NCBI GenBank assembly: GCA_963969595.1
Contig: OZ018411.1
Coordinates: 26,410,545-26,474,544, forward strand
Reading direction: 5' to 3'
DNA length: 64,000 nucleotides
Source: Neckera pumila
Lineage: Eukaryota; Streptophyta; Bryopsida; Hypnales; Neckeraceae
Notes under the pieces: generated by a model
Told to the model about the DNA's origin: nothing
The model's input: only the letters and a program-made list of their open reading frames with translations
Database searches by the model: none
Shown here: piece after piece, positions 12,323 to 22,308 of the stretch
Layout of the letters: each line of letters starts with the position of its first letter
Numbering within the stretch: the stretch's first letter is position 1
Made by a program: the position numbers and the translations under genes

Positions 12323-13240
12323 CCCCTAAAGTCCTATTGTCTCCTTGGGGGACATATTGGATTTCGGGCAGGTTCTTGTAACCTCAATTTTTTATGAATA
12401 TTTTGGAAACTTTCTTATAAGATATGAAAATTGATTAGCTATGTGGGAATATAATTTTTATTTCAATTGGTGACTGGGAGCAAAAGTTATGCCACAAAAG
12501 CCTAGAACTAAAGTCAGTGGGCAACACAAAAAAAATGCAAAGTCAAAATAAATTAAATTTTTTTTTTTTCCTATAATATTATGTTTTTGCTACATTTGAA
12601 GCTGTGATTCATTATATTTGGACTAATAACAAGAAAGTTATAGACAATCTTGTTTGGGGGGCATTTAGAGCATCTTCTTGAAAAAATAACTTATAGGATT
12701 CATTTCTGAATGCAATTTTCACAGTTTTTCAAAAAATATTGTTTGACAAGGTTGTGTTTGCTTGCTAAAACAATCTCACCATTGGGATTATTATGTTTCA
12801 ATCCCATCTTAGAGCTATTAACAATTTAAGGTTGTTCTTCAATCTTGGACCTACTTCTACTTAACAATTTTTCAAAGAATGAAAATCAAGTGGGATTTTT
12901 TTGAATTTTTTTTTCAGACTTTCAACTCAATTCTTCAACATCAATTTTTTTAAATTCAAAGTCTGTAGTGCAAAAGTTTTCTACAAGTGGCTGTCAAAGT
13001 CATTTGAAATTGCAAGCCAATGTTAAAAAGAAAGTCTTTTTCAACTTTGAATGCTAATATCTTCCAATCTATACAATCAAACTTCATGAAATTTTCACCA
13101 CATGATTTCAAACAAGTGGAGTATAAGGTCCTATGGTTAGATTCTAAAAATATGTTCTTTTTTGTGTTCATGGATGACTGCAACAAAAATGGCAATTTTA
13201 AGTGGTTTTTGACAGAAAAATGACCTTTGACCTTTAGGGG
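12323..13240 (+). mobile_element. TTAA-flanked non-autonomous element, 918 bp (copy B1)
   Basis: TTAA at 12319-12322 and 13241-13244, termini CCCCTAAAGTCC and CCTTTAGGGG. Near the left end it has the palindrome found in most copies (TGTCTCCTTGGGGGACA here). Longer than the 577-bp type, with an extra middle segment. The closest relative is 59323-60251, in reverse orientation. Internal frames at 12956-13195 and 13020-13223 overlap on opposite strands and are not convincing genes. Confidence 0.85.
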
Positions 13241-13244
13241 TTAA

Positions 13245-14322
13245 AAATAGTATAAAAATAGAAGTGAAATGAAATCTATCCTAAAAAATCTCAAAAAATC
13301 CAGCTTCTTCAATCTCTTCTTCAATCTTGTCTTCATAAAACTAACTAATACTCTTAATGCTTCTTAATTTCATTGATGGTACTGATACGGACTTTAGTTT
13401 ATGAAAATTGAAACCTCAAAGGTAAGTTATCTACCATGATACTTCCTAGAAGAGTGTAGATAATTGATTGTGATTTTTGGTTGTAAATTTTGCATGACTT
13501 TTTGATATACTTTGTTCTATTTGGACAATTTGTATGGTTGTATGTGTTTAAATTGGTGTTTTAACCAATAGAAAGTTATGTTGCAGCTAGGTTGTCTTTC
13601 CCAATTTGGTAACTGTTAGTTTGTAGTTTCCTATTAATCCTTTAACGCCTGATGGACTCACCCTCTATAACACCGTATTTTCAGTGATTCAAGAATACAA
13701 TAGGCTTTAGATCTACAAATACAGACTATATGGAAGGCCAAAAAATTCCTATGCATACATACTATAACAAAGCACATTATCCAAATGCCTAAATATCAAG
13801 TGGGAAAAATTATTAAACATGATAAATTGGGAAGTGTTGGATGGATCTAAAATGAGTTGTTTGTATACTGTAGAGTAGATGTGTATTATTGGGTGGTGAG
13901 CTGCTTACACAAAGAAGGGCCACTCTGACAAAATTGATGGCCTCTAGTTATAGGATCACTAGATGGAACGGTGCACAAGATTTTGGTGGCAGTTGTTTGA
14001 TTTAGGTGTCTGCAAAGTTTTCTACATGTTCCCCCACCAAGACTCATTGTGGCAGAACTTGCTATTAGAAAATTACAAAGATAAATTTATATATATTTTC
14101 ATCTAATGCATGTGCATTAGATTATTCCTTACAACCATTGTAGTGTTAGTTACTTGGAATATAGCAGCTTCTGGTACCCTATAGTTATAGACATTGTTTA
14201 CTTATTTTAATAGGAGTAAAAGTCACATTGTGATGCCTTCTAAAATGTCTGTGCACTCTATTTTGCCTTCAATTCTAAAATAAAGAGTTCATAGCCCTTG
14301 GCAGCATCCCTCCAAGAAACAC
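13245..14322. other. Intergenic, nothing recognised
   Basis: No gene, terminal repeat or tandem repeat seen. AT-rich throughout, with a short more mixed stretch at 13640-14050. Confidence 0.4.
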
Positions 14323-14520
14323 CTAAATCTTACTTTGGGATTTTGGTGCCACGCAAGCTAAAACATGCCCATCCAAGTTTCTCAAAATTTCATAGATTGT
14401 TTCATCATTGAGCACATGCAATGTTCTAAGACCTACATCTCTCACATTGCAATCCAAAGCGCTAAGTAGAAGGTATTCCAATGGTTGAATGCTAAAGTGG
14501 TACAATCCCTTTTAAAGATT
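14323..14520 (-). pseudogene. F-box-like exon fragment, possibly from a JmjC/F-box gene
   Basis: A 60-residue minus-strand frame reads L-R-T-L-H-V-L-N-D-E-T-I-Y-E-I-L-R-N-L-D, then G-H-V-L-A-C-V-A. The pattern L-x-V-L-x-D-E-x-I-x-x-I-L-x-x-L-D followed by a hydrophobic L-A-C-V resembles the F-box at the start of plant JmjC F-box proteins (At1g78280/JMJ21 type); this comparison is from memory. After it comes CCCAAAGTAAGAT, which fits a splice donor. No following exons (JmjC domain) were found in the window, and there is no clear upstream start beyond the ATG at 14505. Most likely a captured or decayed exon; a chance frame is possible. Confidence 0.35.
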
Positions 14521-14529
14521 ATATTGCTT

Positions 14530-16292
14530 TTCTTCACCTCCTTCTTTAGCACCATTGCAACAATGTAATTCCAAATCTATGTCAAAATTTTGTAATTAGG
14601 TCTTTGCAAGAAACATTTGTCCTTTTTTTGTGCCCTTGGCCTTGGACAAGTACATTTTTGCTCATAACTTTGATGTCTTATGTCCATTCTCTACGAAATT
14701 TGAAATGAGGGTATATATAATAGTTTTAGACATTGATTAATTTTTTTGATATTTTTAAATTCCCCCGATTGGATGTCTACCTTGGCCATTTTGGAGATTT
14801 TAAGTACTATTGCCAACCCAAAAAATGCAAATTTGAAGGTGAATTTAGGAGACAAGGAGTTCTACTAAATTTACACAAGCCTACAAAGAGATTTCTCAAA
14901 AATAGTAAAATTTCCACCTCCCACATGTACTCAAACTGCAGTATCTTTGCACGTGTGCAAATAATACAAATTCATTTCCCCAAAGATGAAAATGGTTGAA
15001 AAGAAGCATCTTCAAGTTAAAAAAAATGGCTTTTTGGAGGGGAAATTTTTGCATTTTTTGACTATTTTCTAAAAATACTATTCCAAAGTCTATATTTTGT
15101 GCACTTTTCAATACTCTTTGACTATGAGGAATTCTTAGAGATAAATTTTTATTGGGCTCAAATTTTCACACAAGTAATTTTTAGAATGTTTAAAAATTAT
15201 CCATATTTTATTTTATTTAAAAAAAATTTATTCCAAAAGTCAGTATACTCAAGTACTATGGCTGTTTTGAGATGAAACCATTAAGTATTTCTTGCAACTA
15301 CCCAATTATTTGTTTTAAGATTTGTGTTTTTTTACTGCTTGCATTCTTTTTTTTCTTAAAACACATGGACAAATTCCATTGATAAAAAGGATAAATACAC
15401 ATAACCAAAGGACCAAGTTCCTAGTAGACATTTTTAAATTTCCTAAAATAATATGAACACTCCTTTGTTTAGTAGGATTGACCACCTTCTTCTAGTAGAT
15501 GTTCACCCTCAACCTTAGGACCATTCATCTCCTTGCCTACAAGCCCAAAATGCAACATCTAAAAAGAGTAATATACAAAGCCAATGTATGTGGTGTCTTC
15601 TAAATCCTAAACTTATGACATTCAATCTAACAATAATCCTAAACTCCAATCCAAATAATGTAGAAAGGGACTCCAACTTTTTTACTGGGTTGATACAAGT
15701 TGGCTTTACAGTATCTACAATACCTAAGGTGAAGGGAACCGAGTTGATAAAAACTCAAGAATACAAGGTATAATATCACTATAAGGAAAAACTATCACAT
15801 CCGGTAAGATTCCAATATAAAAAGGGAAAAATACAATAGGATTATAGTTAATAGCAGATTAGAAAATATAGACAATAACAATTGTAGGCATGCATATAAA
15901 AAGAACAAATCATATACAACATTTACAAAACATAAATAAATGATTATATAGTTTGATATGTGCTTCAAAAGGCAATTTGTAACTGTCTAAAAATGTTACA
16001 TTCTCCTTAACAGTCTAATTAGTTAGGAGATAGATTGCTTTGCAAGATGATCCAGAATCACTTTTTGCACCCCTATTACAACTTCCAAAGGAGATGTCAC
16101 AACCTTGATGGCATAAAGGTATTGGTGACCATAGAAGGCCACTTAGAATGAGTGGCGTTGAGATGGTACTGGATGGGTGTTATTCTCCTCCTCTTGCACA
16201 TTGTGTATTGCAATGTTCTTATTCAAGTTCCATCAGGTTTGAAATAGGAATTTTCCACGCACCTGTAGAATAAAAGGTTAGAATGGATTCAG
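14530..16292. other. Intergenic with old repeat remnants
   Basis: The interval 14640-15110 resembles the interior of the TTAA elements only loosely (phrases such as CTCATAACTTTGATGTC). No termini or genes are visible. 15300-16290 is the region downstream of the piggyBac transposase; I looked for a TTAA next to a CCC-type terminus there and found none. Confidence 0.35.
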
Positions 16293-18031
16293 CTACAACA
16301 TACGAGTGCATTGCTTGTGATAAGTATAATAACACATATCACGGCACATCCACTTCTCCCCACAAGCATCACAGTACCACCGTTGTAGATGACCACAAAC
16401 CACACATTGACGCCTAAGCTTGGAGTGAAAAGGGGCATGAGTGCGACTAGGCCTTCGTAGTGCATGCCCCGGTTGCATCTTCTTCCTTTGCCTACTTTTT
16501 AGAGCCTCCTCAATAAGGTGTTTTCCCACTGCAATTTTGAACTTAAGGTGAGACATCACTTTAAGCCCCAACTGCTCCATCTCGTGGATCCATGTTACAT
16601 AGAAGCTCACCATGCTTTGATCAACAATAAAATGGAAAATCTTCAACCACCACTTGTGACACCTCAACTGAGCCAAATAATTCCCACGCAATTGGTCAGT
16701 TATGTCAACTCCACGCATATACTCCACATATTGCCGATGCATTGGTGATGAAGGCACTACTAGTTGCCCTTGGAGTCCTGCAATACAATGCAAAACCTTG
16801 GTGTTTGGTTCCCATGGTGCTGTAGCTGTGCTTAGCAAGGTCACAAGTTTTTTGTCTTGCCAAGATACAATGCCCATTTGGCGGTGCACATGTGTTCGTA
16901 TCAACATTGACCCCTTACTTCACTATCACCTTCCTTGTGCAACCCTGTTGGAAGGTTCTTGCTTGTCCGTCTTACAGTTCCGGTTGCCCATATGCCATGC
17001 ACCATTAGATGATGGAAGAGGTTTACACTTGCAAATAAGTTGTCTACTACTAAACAATGACCACGGTGCTCAAGCCCCCGGATCATCCTATCAACCACAT
17101 GGTATCCTAATCCATGCTCTCCACTACCAGAGCTTTCACCAAAGTAAACCTCAATTTGACTTTTTGAACTAGCAAAAAGCCACACCTTAATACCAAAATA
17201 GATTGGTTTATTAGGCATAAATTGCCTAATAAAGCAGTAACGACCTTTATAAGGTATAACACATTTGTCTACAGTAATCTCTCGTTCCAAATTGTAAATT
17301 GCCTTGGAGACTTCAACAAACATCTCAACCAACCACCGTGTTTTAGCAATCCTACCAAATGTGGGATCTTTTGGATCTTTTACCACTACATTGTTGTCCA
17401 CTAAATGGAGACAACGCAAAATTTGCTCCCAACGCTCATAGGACATAAGTTCAGAAATTAGCTGGCAGTGGAGAAATGGCTTTGATTTCATCCAATATTG
17501 AAGAACACTTGGTAATCTTTTGCATCCCATAAGGATGCAAATTCCAAGCCAAGCTTGAATGTTAGCAATATCAACATCTTTCCAATTGTTTCCACCTTTT
17601 GTACGCGACTCTTCATTGGGCTTATTTGACAAGACGGTTTGAGCATAATGATTTGTTTCTAGTACTATTTGTTCCAAGGTTTTCTCACTCCAATGCATAT
17701 TGAATACTTGCTCTGGTTTTGGAAGGCCATCAATTGGAGGACACTTTAGTCCACTTGGTGGCCCTGTAAAGTTGTCTCGGCTTCCCACAAGGTCTACACT
17801 AGCAGAGCTCCATGAAGCCTTACAATAGTATTGTGCCCACTGCTCTTTATCTAGATATACAGGGATAAAAGACTCAGGCCTCATGCACCAATCAGCCAAC
17901 CCTAATACATTGTGATTGGATTCATCTAGATATGCAACATCAAAGTCATCATCCTCGCTTTCTACATTGTTACAAAACTCCGGCAGCCATTCAAGATTGC
18001 TAGATTCTGCATCATCTATGCTCCGTGGCAA
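16293..18031 (-). pseudogene. piggyBac-type transposase (DDD core plus C-terminal zinc domain), one frameshift
   Basis: Two minus-strand frames, 18031-16901 (376 residues) and 16907-16293 (204 residues), form one transposase interrupted by a frameshift near 16901-16930. The acidic start (E-S-E-D-D-D-F-D) is usual for piggyBac. Catalytic Asp candidates: D255 in T-V-D-K-C-V-I-P-Y-K-G-R (17269-17267), D330 in L-V-V-D-N-L-F (17044-17042) and D68/D71 of the second frame in R-G-V-D-I-T-D-Q-L-R (16706-16695). The block T-G-T-V-R-R and W-Q-D-K-K-L-V-T-L-L-S are also family-typical. The C-terminus carries a cysteine-rich zinc domain (C168, C171, C179, C182, C188, C192, H197, C200 of the second frame), thought to bind element ends. 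It catalyses cut-and-paste transposition into TTAA sites. Only the frameshift visibly breaks the core. Confidence 0.9.
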
Positions 18032-18096
18032 AGCATCTTCTTCCTCGTCATTGGAATCTACATGGGTATAGGAGAGGTATTCTGGAAAGGTATAGC

Positions 18097-19872
18097 TTAC
18101 CTTTGGAAAAGTTGTACGTGCAATGGAATCTTGGGTGCCATCAATCCTTCTACATCAAAGGGGATGTTGTAGTCCTCAATTGGATCTCCTGGTGGTTGAG
18201 GTGCCATATATACTTTGCCTATAGTCAAAGCAACAACCTCTGTATCTCCTTCATTGTGTTTGGATTGTAAGGCCAGCCCTTCATCTCTAATGCATTCTGT
18301 GAAAGTTATATCAGGGAAGTTAGGCACCCCTCCTGATGGTGGATCTGTTTGTTGGGAGCTAAAGTAGTGTTGCCTTACATTCCACCTATACCCGTGCCCC
18401 TCTTCACTTCCAATAGCACAAATATGAGGTCCATTGCAACTCGTACATTTTCTTCCATCATATGCCGTTCTGTATCATTACCCCCTAGATTACACACAAT
18501 CATCCATTTTCCTATTCCCAATGAAGTTCCTTCACCAATTATATGACCTTGGATCCAAGTTGGAGTGTCTCCGATTTGGAATGAAGAATCAAAAAGAAAT
18601 TCGTTTGGCACTAATATTGCCCAATTTTGACGTGTAGAAGTCCAGTCTTTGTACACTCTTTGCAAGTGGTTAGGAATGTCTCCAAGTGGCACAACAATGG
18701 GTTTAGGCAAACTTCCGCCTGGGTAGGTGGCTCCATACCCCAGGGCCTTTCTAATTGGCTCCATCCGCCGCCAAGAATCATCTTAGAAAACCGCATCCCA
18801 TAGATTGATGTTTAGGGTGTCCATGCTACCCACTGAATGTTGAGACTTTGGTAGTGGAGTATTGGAGAAGATCTTGTTGACATTAGTTTCTTCATCCTCG
18901 GCAAACAATGTACTATGAAATGGTTGTCCAAGGTCTGTAATAAAGTCTACATCACTCCCTTTAATACTAGCCACATCTTCAAATACTGTAACATTAGTCC
19001 TCATAGCCCTAGTGAGAACTCCCATTGTGCGATTTGGTATGGGTAGTATTGGAGTCCAATTCCGTGGCCTTCGTGGCTTTGTTGTGGAGCCCTTAGCCTT
19101 TTCTTTCCTTGTAAACATTCCATTTTTTCCACAACCTACCAATACATACACACAAAGCAACATTGTTAGGTCCATAGTAAGAGCAACAATGTACAAAGCA
19201 ATAAACACGTATATAAACCTCCTATGCAAATCATCTTATTGTATGAAATAGTATACAATGTAATTCACCTTGCACTGGCGTTGTTGAAGGAGGAGGTGGT
19301 GGTCCAATGTCTTCTTGTCCCTCCATGAATGGCATTGACGTTTGAAGCGGTATTGGGATAGAGGCTAATATTGATATTGGAGTCTTCTTTATCCTTGGCT
19401 TCTTTGTCTTTTGAGGAGTTGGGGTTGGCAGCACATTACATGGCACCCCTTTTTCCTGCATTAAAATAGATGGCTCCTTCCTAACCCTTGGCTTCCTTGG
19501 TTTTTTGGGGGTTGGAGTCATGAGCATGTACTCTAATGCCCCTTCTTCAAGCATTTTTGGAGGTTGCTTTCTAACCTTGCCTTCCTTTGTTTGGGCAGTG
19601 GAACCTCTACTAGTAGCATGTTTAGTCCATCTCCCTTGCTTGGCTCCAACACTAGAGTTTTCTTCACCCGAGGCTTCTGTGTCTTTTTTATAAGGATTTC
19701 TTGAGAGACAATTCCATTTCCCTTGCTTGACTCCAACACTGGAGTTTTCTTCACCCAAGGCTTCCGTGTCTTCTTTATGGGGACTTCTTGAGCGACAGTG
19801 GTGAATTGCTGTGGCGTATTCATCTCTTAGAGGGGTACTATTGTCCTGGTCATCTGGTGCAAACATGATCAT
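18097..19872 (-). pseudogene. Upstream region of the piggyBac gene: basic repeats and a Tudor/chromo-like segment
   Basis: Read 19872 to 18097. A 213-residue frame (19872-19231) is Lys/Arg/Pro-rich with imperfect units such as K-K-P-R-K-P-R-V-R-K and K-K-T-R-K-P-W-V-K-K, split over two frames. A candidate intron follows (acceptor ATTGGTAG near 19136). Frame 19135-18783 continues in frame, past one TAA (18783-18785), into 18764-18375. That part has W-I-Q-G-H-I-I-G-E-G then G-K-W-M-I-V-C-N-L-G-G-N-D-T-E, like the domain placed ahead of some piggyBac cores. Frame 18327-18097 leads towards the acidic start of the core. I infer one multi-exon gene with the core at 16293-18031, but exon joins are unproven and it may be two genes of one element. 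Confidence 0.6.
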
Positions 19873-20202
19873 ACACCAATCCCAAAGTTGTTTGGTAGGA
19901 TTTAAACATCAACTATAAATTAAGCATCATATAATTTGTGTCTTTAGCTTCTCTTTATTTTATCATCATTTGTAAGTAACAAAAAAAAAAGTATTAAGAT
20001 AAATTGAAAGACCATTTGTTCCAAAAAAAAAGAACTGAAGGGTGGAGTTATCTTGATAGTAAATGCATGTTTAAGCAAAGATATAACAAAGAAAGTGGTT
20101 GGGATTTATTTTACACGACAAAACACAATAGACCAAAACTAGTCCTGTATAAGTTTATACTAATACAAGGGGACTAGAAATAGTTTCACAAAATCCAAAA
20201 TC

Positions 20203-20632
20203 CTAAGCCCACTCACCTAAAGCTGCAAATTCTTTTGCAGTAGTAGTTGGGATGGATTGTGGTCTAAGTCCTCTTTGGATTTGCAAGCACACGCTGCCCT
20301 CTTCATCCCCATATTGCAAAGGGGATTTGAAAACTTCCCTCAATAAACCCTGTACAAATAGTGGAAATTGATGGCAATCATACCAACCCAACAATTGGAC
20401 AGCGTAGCGGTACCAAAGATGACAGCAAAGATCTTCAATTGCAAATTGCCCTTGACAATTCTAATTTGTTGGCCTAGGCTCCACCTCCACCTCCACTCTG
20501 TCTAACAACTACACAGCCTCTCAGATGCTCCTTGTGATCTAAACCAACATTTTAGTTCTTCTGTAGAAATTGCCATTGTCTACAACTCTAGCACTGCTTC
20601 CTATAGTCAATGTTTTTCCCTCACATTGGACA
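20203..20632 (-). pseudogene. Decayed upstream exons, possibly of the piggyBac element
   Basis: On the minus strand, about 86 codons are open from roughly 20464 to 20213 (including W-Y-R-Y-A-V-Q-L-L-G-W-Y-D-C-H-Q-F) and end at a strong donor-like GGTGAGT at about 20213. Before it, 20632-20474 has a zinc-finger-like pattern in another frame, C-P-M-(stop)-G-K-N-I-D-Y-R-K-Q-C-(stop)-S-C and later H-L-R-G-C. The stops are TGA, TAG and TAA, each one C-to-T change away from CGA, CAG or CAA. This suggests decay of methylated DNA. Same strand and proximity suggest it belonged to the piggyBac gene; that is inference. Confidence 0.35.
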
Positions 20633-21218
20633 GGTTTTTGCAATTGGGCTCTGTTTCAGATTCCCGTAGCCGCCATTAGTTTGGTTTCTCATAAGTTCCT
20701 TCCTCTCTAATGTTGGATTCTTTACATTTGAATCCTCCTTCTTGTGTGAATTTCAAGAAAATGTAAATTTCCTTTACATTTTCAAATTCCTAACTTCAAG
20801 TGTACACACTTTACACATGAATACTCTGCAATATAATTTAATATCAACTTGAAAGCTCTTACTTTGTGCATTAGAATGTCATTACTTTGGCGCTCTAATT
20901 TGTGTCAGTATAATAGAATTAGCATTTAAAAAGCATGTAGTCTCTAAAGTCCACAGTTTATTGTAACCCTTCTATTTTTCTAAGTTTGTTGGCATCAATG
21001 CCAAGTCCATAACCAAGGCAATTTTATAGTACTCTTCACAACATCCAACTCAACAACCGTGCTTGTTTGGATTCCAAAAACAACACTAGGAACTTCTAAA
21101 AAAAGGCAAAGCTATATCCAGTAATGCATCTTCAAAAAAATTTACTTCCTACAAGGCACAAGTATCTTTAGAGCAACTCCAATGAATCCCAAACAACAAT
21201 CTACAAGCTAAATTCAAT

Positions 21219-21570
21219 ACATAGTACAAACTCCATCTAAAATCTACTTCAATCTATTTTTTACTTTTGATTTTGATTTGAATTCAATATAAAAAACAAA
21301 AATATGTTGAAGTAGGCTTGAGATCCATTTCAAACCTACTTCAACATACTTTTTACTTTTGATTTTGATTTAAATTCATAGAAAAAAAAGGCAATGATTT
21401 AGTCTTGAATTCTATTCTAAACCTACTTCAAAATACTTTTTATTTTTTACTTAGATTTAAATTCAGTATATAAGTAAAAGTATATTGAGGTAGGCTTAAA
21501 CTCTATGACAAATCTACCTCAATATGCTTTTTATTTTTTACTTAGATTTAAATTCAATAGGAAAAATAAA
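21219..21570. repeat. Four tandem units, each with an internal hairpin
   Basis: A block around CTACTTCAACATACTTTTTA followed by TTTTGATTTAAATTCA recurs near 21237, 21334, 21418 and 21516, spaced roughly 84-98 bp. Within units, arms such as TGTTGAAGTAGGCTT and AAACCTACTTCAACA (21305-21350), or TATTGAGGTAGGCTT and AATCTACCTCAATATG (21483-21532), pair with each other. No coding potential. Confidence 0.65.
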
Positions 21571-21589
21571 TAAAAAAATTTAAGTAAAC

Positions 21590-22200
21590 TTAGCCTCTAA
21601 AGGCACAAGGCCTTTTTTTTGCAAAAAAATCCTCAAAATTGTCATTTCTATAGCAAAGAGTAAAAAAATTTGAAAGTTGTTTTTCTTGCACATTCAGCTA
21701 TTCGATCTTACACCTACCTAAGGTAGAGCCACCCATTTCCAACTAGTGACCCATTCCCAACCTATAGGTGCATGTATTTTTGACCAAGCTTAGAATGTTT
21801 TTTTTTTCTTTTCAAGGTTGGAACTAATAAATACATGATATATGTCCCAAGTTGTATAAAAGAAAGTAGGAAATAATGATTAGGAAAAAAGTTATTGAAT
21901 GATTGGAATTGGAAGAGTCTAGATGTTGGCTATGGATCCGGAGCACTTTTTGCCTTCCAAAATTCCTAAATAATTTCAGTTCAAGCAATAAAATTACCAA
22001 TTTTTTTGCAATCCTTGTCATTTCTATAGATGTACCTCTGAAAAATATTTGTTCTGCCTTCACTGCTCTTGATCATGTTGGAATTTCTTATCTGGTTGGT
22101 TATAGGTGGCTCTACTTTAGTATAAGAATGTGTGGAAGAAATTCAAATTTTTGATTGCACAGATTGCAAGATATTTGCATTTCAAGTGAAAAAAGATTAC
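21590..22200 (-). mobile_element. Fragment of a TTAA-type element, split by a MITE
   Basis: 21600-21718 (…AAGGCCTTTTTTTTGCAAAAAA, TTGTCATTTCTATAGCAAAG) and 22120-22200 (AGATTGCAAGATATTTGCAT) match, in order, the right-hand part of TTAA elements such as 27024-27932 read in reverse. The two halves are separated by the insertion at 21721-22117. The terminal TTAA is not recognisable. The Tet-like gene begins just beyond this fragment. Confidence 0.55.
21721..22117. mobile_element. TA-flanked MITE with AGGTAGAGCCACC termini, 397 bp
   Basis: Left end AGGTAGAGCCACCCATTTCC, right end (reverse complement) AAGTAGAGCCACCTATAACC. TA lies at 21719-21720 and 22118-22119. Comparison with intact TTAA elements (27780-27830) shows the uninterrupted target, confirming insertion. 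TA duplication suggests Tc1/mariner-type mobilisation. The two small frames inside (21824-22063 and 21903-22154) overlap on opposite strands and look like chance. Confidence 0.8.
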
Positions 22201-22308
22201 TTCAAAGCTCACAAAAAGGCTAGGATGAATGTCCAATTTGATGGTGTGAAATCAGAAGTAAAAGGTATGTTTCTAAAAGGAATATTAATGAAAGAAATTT
22301 TTCAATAA

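Noticed and set aside
12323..12335. CCCCTAAAG/CTTTAGGGG strings read as telomere-like CCCTAAA repeats
   Set aside because: They occur singly at the ends of TTAA elements, never as tandem arrays.
15300..21600. Termini of a full-length autonomous piggyBac element around the transposase
   Set aside because: I searched for TTAA next to CCC/GGG-type ends on both sides and found none that pair, so no element borders are claimed.
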